Shown here piece after piece: positions 17,809 to 26,500 of a DNA stretch of 64,000 bases (positions within the stretch are counted from its first letter, which is position 1; every line of letters starts with the position of its first letter). The position numbers and the translations under genes are program-made. The stretch comes from Mycolicibacterium chubuense NBB4 (lineage in GTDB: Bacteria > Actinomycetota > Actinomycetes > Mycobacteriales > Mycobacteriaceae). The stretch is taken from positions 5,332,001-5,396,000 of the forward strand of contig NC_018027.1 of the NCBI RefSeq assembly GCF_000266905.1. The letters run 5' to 3'. The notes under the pieces are model-generated. The model searched no databases and was not told the DNA's origin. It saw only the letters and a list, made by a program, of their open reading frames with translations.

Positions 17809-18936
17809 GTGGCGGCGCAGCACTGGTATGCCGCCGGCATGCATCCCGCGATCCAGGTGTGCCTGCGCCGCGACGGCCGGGTGATCCTCGACCGCGCGAT
17901 CGGCCACGCATGGGGAAACGGCCCTTCGGACCCCTCCGATGCGGAGAAGGTGCCGGTGCGCACCGACACCCCGTTCTGCGTGTACTCCACCGCCAAGGCG
18001 ATCACCACCACCGTGGCGCACATGCTCGTCGAGCGCGGCCACTTCTCGCTCGACGACCGGGTGTGCGAATACCTGCCCAGCTACACCAGTCACGGCAAGG
18101 ACCGCACCACGATCCGGCACGTGATGACGCACAGCGCGGGCATTCCCTTCGCGACCGGCCCGCGGCCGGATCTCAAGCGCATGGACGACAGCGAGTATGC
18201 GCGGGAGATGCTGGGCAGGATGAAGCCGGTGTACCCACCGGGAATGCTGCACATGTACCACGGCGTCACGTGGGGACCGCTGATGCGCGAGATCATCTCC
18301 GCCGCAACCGGTCGCAACATCCGCGACATCCTGAACGACGAGATCCTGGCGCCCCTGAACTTCCGATGGACCAATTACGGCGTGGCGCCGCAGGACGTTC
18401 CGCTGGTCGCACCCAGTCACGTCACCGGCAAGCCGCTGCCCGCGCCGATCGCCAAGGCGTTCAAAACCGCGGTGGGCGGCACCCCGCAGCAGATCATCCC
18501 GTTCTCCAACACGCCGCAATTCCTGACGAGCGTGATCCCGTCGTCGAGTACCGTCTCCAACGCGAACGAACTGTCCCGCTTCGCCGAGATCCTCTGCCGC
18601 GGAGGCGAACTCGACGGCGTGCGGGTGATGTCCGCGGAGACGCTGCGGGCCGCGACCACCCAGTGCCGGCGGCTGCGGCCGGACATCGCGACGGGGCTGA
18701 TGCCGATGCGGTGGGGCACCGGATACATGCTGGGCTCCAAGCACTTCGGGCCGTTCGGCCGCGACGCGGCGGGCGCCTTCGGCCACACCGGGCTGACCGA
18801 CATCGCGATGTGGGCCGACCCCGACCGTGCACTGTCGGTCGCGGTGGTCAGCAGCGGGAAACCCGGCGGCCACCGCGAAGCCAAGCGCTATCCGCAGCTG
18901 CTCGACCGGATCAACGCCGAGATACCTCGGATCTGA
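17809..18936 (+). CDS. Beta-lactamase-family serine hydrolase (class C/esterase-like)
   Basis: At least 375 residues. The SxxK motif of the penicillin-binding/beta-lactamase fold is STAK in FCVYSTAKAITTTVAHML (about residues 62-74), and the second motif region is MYHGVTWGPL. HTGLTD near the C-terminus stands where the KTG-like third motif is expected. In mycobacteria such proteins are mostly esterases or D-aminopeptidase-like enzymes rather than resistance enzymes. GTG 17809 is the first canonical start, but the same frame stays open and looks coding back to a CTG at 17686 overlapping the previous stop. The protein is therefore probably longer. Confidence 0.82.
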   Translation: MAAQHWYAAGMHPAIQVCLRRDGRVILDRAIGHAWGNGPSDPSDAEKVPVRTDTPFCVYSTAKAITTTVAHMLVERGHFSLDDRVCEYLPSYTSHGKDRTTIRHVMTHSAGIPFATGPRPDLKRMDDSEYAREMLGRMKPVYPPGMLHMYHGVTWGPLMREIISAATGRNIRDILNDEILAPLNFRWTNYGVAPQDVPLVAPSHVTGKPLPAPIAKAFKTAVGGTPQQIIPFSNTPQFLTSVIPSSSTVSNANELSRFAEILCRGGELDGVRVMSAETLRAATTQCRRLRPDIATGLMPMRWGTGYMLGSKHFGPFGRDAAGAFGHTGLTDIAMWADPDRALSVAVVSSGKPGGHREAKRYPQLLDRINAEIPRI

Positions 18937-19048
18937 TCGCCGGACTCCTCAACGCGGCTCGTACCTCACCGCTCGATCGTCGTCCGGCAGTGTTCATCGC
19001 CGGACTCCTCAACGCGGCTCGTACCTCACCGCTCGATCGTCGTCCGGC
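18936..19048. repeat. Tandem duplication: two 53-bp identical copies, 60-bp period
   Basis: The segments 18936-18988 and 18996-19048 are identical over 53 bp and are separated by 7 bp (AGTGTTC). The right copy encodes the last 13 residues and stop of the FAD oxidoreductase on the minus strand. The left copy is a non-coding extra copy between that gene and the convergent serine hydrolase stop. Confidence 0.9.
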
Positions 19049-20157
19049 CCGGATCTGATTCCCCGGTAGATACCCCACCGCACGATCCACGGCATCAGCA
19101 CCCGCTCGAACGACCAGGCCGGGAACCGGAACGCGCGGCCGTTGGGCGCGAACACCTCGAGACCATCGGGCTGGATCCCCAGCACCGAACCCCAGCGCCG
19201 GCTCGGTGCGCGGTAGGCCCTCAGCGTCCCGCCCGCGAGGAACGCGCGCACATTGCGGGCCAGCAGCCCGTCGGCCCGGTTGCGTGCCGAACTGCGCAGC
19301 GGATCGGTGGCCGCGACGTCGCCGATCGCGAACACCTCCGGACGTCCGGGCACCTGCAGCGTGGGCGCGACCCGGACGAAGCCGTTGTCGTCGAGCAGCT
19401 CCGGCGGCAACCAACCGGTGTTGGGCCACACCCGCCCGATCGCCCACAGCACCGCGTCGGCAGAGGCCGGTGGCTGGCCGGTGCTCCACTGCACCGGCTC
19501 GTCCGTCAGCTCACCGCCGGAAAAGCCGTCGCCAAGCACCGCGCGATGGCCGGGATGCAGCCGCACCCCGGCGTCAAGGAGCCTGCGCTGCACGGTTTTC
19601 CACGTGCGGGGGTGATGACCGGCGAGTGCCCGTTCGCCGGGGAAGTACAGATCCACGGGCGTGCCCGGCCAGGTGGTCGCGATCTGCGCGGCGCTGCTGA
19701 CCGCGGCGGCGCCCCCGCCGACCACGATCACCGACCGGGCCGCGGCCAGCCGGCCGTGGGCGGCGCGCAGGTCGCCGTCGACCTCGGCGGCGGTCTGCAG
19801 CGTCGGCCGGCGCCAGAAGCCGTTCGTCACCCCGGTGGCGATGACCAGCACGTCGTAGCCCAGATCGCTCGTCGAGCCGTCCGGCAGCCGCACCGCGACC
19901 GTCCGTGCGCCGAGGTCGAGTCCGGTCAGTGTGCCCTGCTCGGTGCGCACCCGATCGAGACCGCGGAACCGGTGGAACGGAATCCAGTTGTGCCGCGCCC
20001 ATTCGTCGGGACGGGCCAGCCGCCAGCCGAGTTCCTGCCCGCTGACCAATCCCGGCTTGGCCGAGACCCCGACGACGTCGGCATGTCCGGCCAACTTGAT
20101 CGCCGTGAGCACGCCGGTGTCGCCCATGCCGGCGACGACCACGCGCGGCCGCGTCAC
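19009..20157 (-). CDS. FAD-dependent NAD(P)H oxidoreductase (NDH-2/AIF-like)
   Basis: A 382-residue two-dinucleotide-binding-domain flavoprotein. An N-terminal FAD-binding strand (RVVVAGMGDTGVLTAIKLAG, a GxGxxG-type motif with variation) opens it. SVIVVGGGAAAVSSAAQIA near residue 145-165 is the NAD(P) site, and EVFAIGDVAATD near 285 is the C-terminal FAD-phosphate motif. There is no CxxC redox pair. The GTG at 20157 overlaps the DUF1295 gene end by 4 bp (GTGA). The enzyme could be an NADH:quinone-type or ferredoxin-type reductase, and its partner is unknown. The last codons lie in a 60-bp tandem duplication. Confidence 0.85.
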   Translation of the reverse strand: MTRPRVVVAGMGDTGVLTAIKLAGHADVVGVSAKPGLVSGQELGWRLARPDEWARHNWIPFHRFRGLDRVRTEQGTLTGLDLGARTVAVRLPDGSTSDLGYDVLVIATGVTNGFWRRPTLQTAAEVDGDLRAAHGRLAAARSVIVVGGGAAAVSSAAQIATTWPGTPVDLYFPGERALAGHHPRTWKTVQRRLLDAGVRLHPGHRAVLGDGFSGGELTDEPVQWSTGQPPASADAVLWAIGRVWPNTGWLPPELLDDNGFVRVAPTLQVPGRPEVFAIGDVAATDPLRSSARNRADGLLARNVRAFLAGGTLRAYRAPSRRWGSVLGIQPDGLEVFAPNGRAFRFPAWSFERVLMPWIVRWGIYRGIRSGPDDDRAVRYEPR

Positions 20158-21044
20158 GTCCGGGCCTCGGCCTGCGGCTTGGGTCTGACGGGCACGAAGC
20201 GCGACACCCGGTCGATGACGGCCTGATAGCCCGGCCGCCGCTCCAGGCTGCGGGTCTCCATCATCGGGATGCTGGCGCCGAGGAACATCGCAAGCATCGC
20301 GGCCGCGCCGAGGAACAGCCACCACCACCACGTCGGCGCGGCTGCCAGTCCGAAAAGTGCTACCGCGAACCAGAATCCGAACTCGCCGAAGTAATTGGGG
20401 TGCCGCGACCAGCTCCACAGGCCGCGGTCCATCACCTCCCCCGGCCGCTTGGTCTTCACGAACCGGTGCATCTGCAGGTCAGCCGCGAATTCGAGTGCGA
20501 CGGCGGCCATCCCGACAGCGAACGCGACCAGCGTCAGCCACGTCGCGGTGGAGGTGGTGGTCACCGCGACGTAGGCGGGCACCATCGCGAGGAACACCTG
20601 CAGCGTCGGGATCAGATGAATGGCCACCAGGTCCGCGGCGAACTCCCACCGGCCGGCCCGGTCGCGGAACATCGGGTAGCGCCAATCCTCGTGGTGCAGA
20701 CCGGGAAACGCGTACACCCAGTTGCCGGTCAGGCGCACCGCCCAGGTGGTCACCAGCCCCGCCAGCAGCCAGGTGCTCAGCGTGGTGACCCCACTGTCGA
20801 ACCACCAGTAGAACAGCAGCAGCGGCGGGATGACGCTCCAGTAGGCGTCGTAGAAACTCGAGTTGCCGAACGCGCGGCTGAACGCGAACACCACCAGCGT
20901 GGCGAGGATGTCGGCGACCAGCGTGTCCAGCCACAGCCGCCCGGTCGCCGGGCCCCACACCAGCCAGGCCCAGGCGACGCCGATCGCGACGACGTAGGCC
21001 CCGGCGACGACCGTCAACGAGCGCGCCTTGCCCACCGCCGTCAC
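20154..21044 (-). CDS. DUF1295 membrane protein (steroid 5-alpha-reductase-like fold)
   Basis: A 296-residue polytopic membrane protein with seven to eight hydrophobic segments. The C-terminal half has the family signature GLWSWSRHPNYFGEFGFWF, with the RHPNY segment that binds NADPH in related reductases and methyltransferases. Together with the adjacent FAD oxidoreductase this suggests a membrane lipid- or sterol-modifying redox step, but that is context inference. It overlaps both neighbours by 4 bp and is the middle gene of a three-gene operon. Confidence 0.87.
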   Translation of the reverse strand: MTAVGKARSLTVVAGAYVVAIGVAWAWLVWGPATGRLWLDTLVADILATLVVFAFSRAFGNSSFYDAYWSVIPPLLLFYWWFDSGVTTLSTWLLAGLVTTWAVRLTGNWVYAFPGLHHEDWRYPMFRDRAGRWEFAADLVAIHLIPTLQVFLAMVPAYVAVTTTSTATWLTLVAFAVGMAAVALEFAADLQMHRFVKTKRPGEVMDRGLWSWSRHPNYFGEFGFWFAVALFGLAAAPTWWWWLFLGAAAMLAMFLGASIPMMETRSLERRPGYQAVIDRVSRFVPVRPKPQAEART

Positions 21045-21814
21045 CCCAGCCGGACGCGGAAGGTCTTCGGCCAGTCCTTGCCGGTGAGCAGATACTCGTC
21101 ACCGCTGACATGGGCGATGCCGTTGAGCACCTCCGCGGTGGGCGGGATTCCGCGACGGCGCAGCCCGCCCGCGTCGACGACGAGGTTCACCTTGCCCGAG
21201 TACGGATCGATGCGCACGATCGTGTCGGTGGGCCACACGTTGGCCCAGACCTGCCCGTCGACGCACTCGAGCTCGTTGAGCCCGGTCACCGGGTGGCCGT
21301 CGCGGGTGACGTCGACCGCGCCGGTCTCGGTCAGGTCTTTCGGTTCCTGGAAGCGCAGCCTGCTGGTGCCGTCACTGCGAATCAACCGCTCACCGTCGCG
21401 GCACAGGCCCCAGCCCTGCGGCGTCAACGGCACGGTGCGCAGGGGCCGCAGCGTCGCCTTGTCCCACTCGACCGCCACCCCGTCTTCGTACGTGAGCTGC
21501 CAGATGCGGTCGCCGACCACGGTGACGCCCTCGCCGAAGTAGCCGCCCGGCATGTCGACCGCGCGGCGCAGCGCCCCGGTGACCGGGTCGAGCTCGCGCA
21601 ACTGGGATCCGCCCGCCAGCCCGGTCCCCTCGTAGAGGGTCTTGCCGTCGATCTCGAACCCCTCGGTGAAGGCGGCCGGGTCGTGGGTGAGTTCGCCCAG
21701 CACCACGGGCTCGACGACGGGCACCCCCGAGTCGGCCTGTGCCGGGGGCGACAGCACGGTCCCCACACCGACGGCGAGCACGGCCCCGATCCATTTCCGC
21801 CACATGATCACCAA
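21041..21814 (-). CDS. Secreted glutaminyl-peptide cyclotransferase (plant-type glutamine cyclotransferase)
   Basis: A 257-residue exported protein. The signal peptide covers residues 1-~27 (cleavage near AQADSGVPVV), followed by a five-bladed beta-propeller of the plant/bacterial glutamine cyclotransferase family. Typical segments are DPAAFTEGFEIDGKTLYEGTGLAGGSQLRELDP, GYFGEGVTVVGDRIWQLTY, GLNELECVDGQVWANVW and EVLNGIAHV. It converts N-terminal glutamine of exported peptides to pyroglutamate. First gene of the operon with DUF1295 and the FAD oxidoreductase (4-bp overlaps). The start could be ATG 21814 or the nearby ATG three codons later. Confidence 0.88.
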   Translation of the reverse strand: MVIMWRKWIGAVLAVGVGTVLSPPAQADSGVPVVEPVVLGELTHDPAAFTEGFEIDGKTLYEGTGLAGGSQLRELDPVTGALRRAVDMPGGYFGEGVTVVGDRIWQLTYEDGVAVEWDKATLRPLRTVPLTPQGWGLCRDGERLIRSDGTSRLRFQEPKDLTETGAVDVTRDGHPVTGLNELECVDGQVWANVWPTDTIVRIDPYSGKVNLVVDAGGLRRRGIPPTAEVLNGIAHVSGDEYLLTGKDWPKTFRVRLG

Positions 21815-21841
21815 GCCGTTCTACCGTGCGACGATGGCGGA

Positions 21842-23002
21842 ATGAAAGCGGTCAGTTGCGCGCACGGTGTTCTCGAGGTCGTCGACCTGCCCGATCCCCG
21901 CCCGGCCGAGGGTCAGCTCGTGCTCGAGGTGCTGCGGTGCGGGATCTGCGGATCGGACCTGCACGCCAAGGACCACGCCGACGAACTCACCGAGGTGATG
22001 GCCGAGGGCGGCTACTCCGACTTCATGCGCAGTGACACCCCGGTGGTGATGGGCCACGAGTTCTGCGGCGTGGTCGCCGAGCGCGGCCGCAAGACCGGGC
22101 AGGAGCTCAAGGAGGGTACGACGGTCGTGTCGTTCCCGCTGCTGCGGGCCGCCGGCGGCGTTCACCTGACCGGGCTGTCGCCGCTGGCGCCGGGGGCGTA
22201 CGCCGAGCGGGTGCTGGCCGAGGCGTCGATGACGTTCGCGGTCCCCAACGGTCTCGACCCCGCCACCGCGTCGCTGACCGAACCCATGGCGGTGGCCTAT
22301 CACGCGGTGCAGCGCAGCGAGATCGCCGCCAAGGACGTCGCGATCGTGCTGGGCTGCGGTCCGGTCGGGCTGGCCGTGATCTGTCATCTGAAGGCCCGCG
22401 GTGTGCGCACCATCGTCGCCAGCGACTTCTCCCCCGGCCGGCGCGCGCTGGCCACCCGGTGCGGCGCCGACGTCGTCGTCGATCCCGCGGTCGAGAGTCC
22501 GTATGAGGCCGTGCCCCGCAAGCAGGCGGGGCTGACCGAGCTGCCCAAGCTCTACGAGCTCGGCGTCGGCTCGATGGAGAAGCTGCGCAAGCTGCCCGGG
22601 TGGTCGCACGTGTACCGGCTGGCGGACCGCCTGGGCGGCACCGCGCCGAAGCGCCCGGTCATCTTCGAGTGCGTGGGCGTGCCTGGCATGATCGACGGCG
22701 TCATCGGCGCCGCTCCGCTGGCGTCCCGCATCATCGTCGTCGGGGTGTGCATGGGCGACGACAAGATCCGTCCCGCGATGGCGATCGGCAAGGAGGTCGA
22801 CATCCGGTTCGTCTTCGGTTACACACCGCTGGAGTTCCGCGACACGCTGCACATGCTGGCCGACGGCAAGCTCGATGCGTCGGCTCTGGTGACGGGCACC
22901 GTGGGACTGGACGGGGTGGCGGCCGCGTTCGGCGCGCTGGGCGATCCCGAGACGCACGCCAAGATCCTCATCGACCCCGCCAGCGCTGCGGTGGCGCCTT
23001 AG
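21842..23002 (+). CDS. Zinc-type alcohol dehydrogenase-like protein without structural zinc cysteines
   Basis: A 386-residue MDR-superfamily protein. Catalytic-zinc ligands are present in CGICGSDLH (residue ~35-43) and GHEFCG (~72-77). The four-cysteine structural-zinc loop of ordinary ADHs is absent. The Rossmann motif is GCGPVGLAVICHLKA near 175. A ~45-residue insertion (VPRKQAGLTELPKLYELGVGSMEKLRKL) sits between the cofactor domain strands. The substrate is unknown. The gene is convergent with a TetR gene (4-bp overlap), which is a plausible but unproven regulator. Confidence 0.85.
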   Translation: MKAVSCAHGVLEVVDLPDPRPAEGQLVLEVLRCGICGSDLHAKDHADELTEVMAEGGYSDFMRSDTPVVMGHEFCGVVAERGRKTGQELKEGTTVVSFPLLRAAGGVHLTGLSPLAPGAYAERVLAEASMTFAVPNGLDPATASLTEPMAVAYHAVQRSEIAAKDVAIVLGCGPVGLAVICHLKARGVRTIVASDFSPGRRALATRCGADVVVDPAVESPYEAVPRKQAGLTELPKLYELGVGSMEKLRKLPGWSHVYRLADRLGGTAPKRPVIFECVGVPGMIDGVIGAAPLASRIIVVGVCMGDDKIRPAMAIGKEVDIRFVFGYTPLEFRDTLHMLADGKLDASALVTGTVGLDGVAAAFGALGDPETHAKILIDPASAAVAP

Positions 23003-23583
23003 CGGCGCACCAGCGCGCGCCAGGCCAGGTCCGCCACGGACAGGCAGTACGCCTCGTCGATGGGATCATCGGTGTAGAGCCCGCGAATGTTGATGGGCGC
23101 CAACAGGATCTGCACACCGGTGACCGGATGGACGCCCTCCCGCAGTTCTCCGCGCAGCGCAGCCCTGTCGAGAATGGTGCGGACCGTCTCGAAGCGGCGC
23201 CGCCAGTAGATCATCCGGGTGTCGTCGGGGACGTGCACGTGGGTGTCCTTGACCACCGCCCGCAGCAGCCGCCGCCCCACCTCGGTGTTGAGGTAGGCCG
23301 CGACCGACAGCGCCATGGCCTCGAGATCGCCGCGCAGCGACCCGGTGTCGGGTGCGGCCATGACGCCCTCGGACCGGAAGAACATCACGTCGAGCACCAG
23401 GCGCTGGCCGCTGCCCCAGTACCGGTGGACGTCGGCTTCCTCGATCCCGTGCCTGGCGGCCAGCGCGGCGACGCTGAAGCGCTCGATGCCCCACCGGGTC
23501 AGCTCGTCCAGGGCAGCGAGCAGCACGCGCTCCCGCACGTCCTGCGGCACTGCGCTGTCCACGAACTCCCAGGAATGAGGCAT
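22999..23583 (-). CDS. TetR-family transcriptional regulator
   Basis: A 194-residue repressor-type protein. The N-terminal helix-turn-helix spans residues ~17-60 (ERVLLAALDELTRWGIERFSVAALAARHGIEEADVHRYWG). The remaining helical domain should bind an unknown ligand. A TAAGGT -10-like box lies 12 nt upstream of the ATG. Its 3' end overlaps the zinc dehydrogenase gene. The targets are not apparent from the sequence. Confidence 0.87.
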   Translation of the reverse strand: MPHSWEFVDSAVPQDVRERVLLAALDELTRWGIERFSVAALAARHGIEEADVHRYWGSGQRLVLDVMFFRSEGVMAAPDTGSLRGDLEAMALSVAAYLNTEVGRRLLRAVVKDTHVHVPDDTRMIYWRRRFETVRTILDRAALRGELREGVHPVTGVQILLAPINIRGLYTDDPIDEAYCLSVADLAWRALVRR

Positions 23584-23598
23584 GTCGGCGAATCGACC

Positions 23599-26500
23599 TT
23601 AGCCGTGGATCTTGTCCAGTGCCCGGTGAATTCGTTGTTCGCTGACCGGCCTCGGTGTCCCGAGCTGCTGGGCCCACAGACTGACGCGGAGCTCCTCGAT
23701 CATCCGGGCGATGTCGGCGACGTCCGGTGCCGCCGCGCGGGCCGGTGACAGCGCGGCACGCAGGTCGTCGTAGGCGCGCTGGACGGAGGCGACCCGCGCC
23801 ATCCGCTCGCGATCGGCGCCCGGAGCCTGCGGGAGCCGCTCGAGGCGCCGGACGATGGCACGCAGATACCGGGTGAGGTCGCCCAGATGCGCCGCGCCCG
23901 TGGCGGCGACGAAACCGGACGGCAGGAGCCGCGCGAGCTGAGCCCGGATGTCGGCCACGGCCTCGGCCTGGCCCGGCGCCGGCGCGTCGGGCAACGCGAG
24001 CTCCACCTCGTGCAGCGCCGCGAGCACACCCTCGACCCGGCGCACGACGCCGAGGGTGGCCTCGGCCAGTCCCGCGCTCAGCCGGTCGCGCGCCGCGGCG
24101 AACTCGGCCCTCGTCCACACCGGCGACGGCACCAGAGTCTGGACGGCCGCATCCGCGCAGTCGTCGAGCAGTGCGGCCAGTGAGCCGTCGGGGTTGGTAC
24201 CCAGGACCAGCCTCGTCCGCAGATCCAGCGCCCGCTCAACGGCTTTGGTGGTCGCCGGGCCCGCGAGCCGCACCAGCCGACGGCTGCCGGCCGGCATCGC
24301 CGCGTCCCGTTCGGCCGTGGTGGCGAACACCCGCAGGTCGACCGCCTTGCGGTTGTCGACGAGGGCCGGGTAGCCGCGCACGGCGTGCCCACTGGCGGCG
24401 GTGCGTTCCACCACGCGCGGTATCTCGTCGAGGTCGCCCGGCCAGTCCCGCAGCCCCGACCGCTCAAGGTCGCCGGCGACGGTGTCGGCGACGGCCTGCC
24501 GCGCGGGTGCGGCGAGCCGGTTCTGCAGCTCGCCGAGGTCCTTGCCCCGTGAGACGACGGCGCCGTCGGCGGCTTCCACCGCGAACGTCACGCGCAGATG
24601 TGCCGGAACCTTCGCCAGGTCGAACGCGTCGATGGGAACGAGAATCCCTGTGCGGCGGCGCAGTTCGCGTTGCACCGCGTCCAGCAGCGGCCCGCTTCCC
24701 GGATCGATGGTCGCCAGCAGCGCCCGGGCGGTGTCGGGTGCGGGCACGAAGTTGCGCCGCAGGTCCTTGGGCAGCGACTTGATCAACGCGGTGAGCAGCT
24801 CCTCCCGCAAAGCGGGTACCTGCCAGGCGAATTCGTCACCGCCGAGCCGGGCGAGCACGTCGACCGGGACGTGCACGGTCACGCCGTCGTCGGCGGCGCC
24901 CGGTTCGTAGCGGTAGCTCAGCGGCAGCGACAGGTCACCGGCCCGCCAGGCGTCCGGCTGTTCCTCGCCGGCCTCGCTGCGCAGGAGGTCCTCCCGGCGC
25001 AGCGTCAGCAGGTCCGGCGTCTTGTGCCGCTGCTTGCGCCACCAGCCGTCGAAGTGGCGGCCCGAGACGACATCGGCCGGGATCCGCGCGTCGTAGAACG
25101 CGAAGATCTCGTCGTCGCCGACGAGCAGGTCCCGGCGCCGGGCCCGGTCCTCCAGTTCGGTGAGTTCCTCACGCAGCCGGGCGTTATCGCGGAAGAAATG
25201 GTGCCGGGGATTCCACTCGCCATCGACCAAAGCGTGCCGGATGAACAGCTCCCGTGCCACCGCCGGGTCGACCTGTGCGTAGCCGACCCGGCGGCGCGCC
25301 ACCAGCGGCAGACCGTAGAGCGTCACCCGCTCGTAGGCCATCACCGCGCCACGCTCGGCGTCCCAGTGCGGTTCGCTGTAGGTCCGTTGCACCAGGTGGC
25401 CCGCCACGCGCTCGAGCCCCTCGGGGTCGATGCGGGCTGCGATGCGCCCGTAGAGCCTGCTGGTCTCGACGAGATCTGCGACGACCACCCAGCGCGGCGG
25501 CCGCTTGCTCAGCACCGAACCCGGCGCCAGCACGAACTTCGCGTTGCGGGCGCCCAGGTAGGTGCGCCCGTCCGTCTCACGCATGCCGACGTGCGACAGC
25601 AGGCCCGCGGTCAGCGCCGCGTGTACGCGCGCGGCGTCGGCCGGAGCGTCTTGTTCGGTGACGCCGAGCTCGCGGCAGATGCCGCGCAGCTGACCGACCA
25701 GGTCCTGCCACTCGCGGATCCGCAGGTAGTGCAGGAACTCCTCGCGACACATCCGGCGAAAGGAATTGCCGGACCGCTCTTTTCGCTGCTCACCGAGGTA
25801 GCGCCACAGGTTGAGGAACGACGTGAAGTCGGAGTGCTCGTCGGCGAAGCGGGCGTGCTTGCCGCGCGCGGCCTCCTCGCGGTCGGTGGGCCGTTCCCGC
25901 GGGTCGGGGATCGACAGCGCGGCGGCCAGCACCAGTACCTCGCGGACACAGCCCTCGGTGTCGGCCTGCAGGATCATCCGGCCCAGCCGCGGGTCGACCG
26001 GGATCCGCGCGAGCCGGCGCCCCAGGTCGGTGAGCGCAGCTTCGCCGTCGAACGCACCGAGTTCCTGCAGCAGCGCGATCCCGTCGCGGATGCTGCGCGC
26101 GTCGGGCGGATCGAGGAAACCGAAGTTGTCGATATCGCCGAACCCGAGGGCGGCCATCTGCAGGATCACGGCAGCGAGGTTGGTACGGAGGATCTCCGGG
26201 TCGGTGTAGCGCGGTCGCGCCGCGAAGTCCTCTTCGGAGTACAGCCGGATGCACACGCCCGGCGCGGTCCGTCCCGACCGCCCGGCTCGCTGGGCGGCCG
26301 ACGCCTGCGAGATCGGTTCGATCGGCAGCCGCTGCACCTTGGTGCGGCGGCTGTAGCGCGAGATCCGCGCGGTGCCGGGGTCGACGACGTAGCGGATGCC
26401 CGGCACCGTCAGCGATGTCTCGGCGACGTTGGTGGACAGCACGATTCGTCGGCCCTGATGCGGCGAGAACACCTTCTGTTGCTCGGCGGTGGGCAGCCGC

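Noticed and set aside
18936..19048. Possible att site or target-site duplication of a mobile element
   Set aside because: The copies are only 7 bp apart, with no integrase or transposase nearby and no inserted cargo. A simple tandem duplication explains them.
23066..24118. Minus-strand frame across the TetR gene and the end of hrpA
   Set aside because: It overlaps two real genes in another frame of the same strand and encodes low-complexity Arg/Ala sequence.
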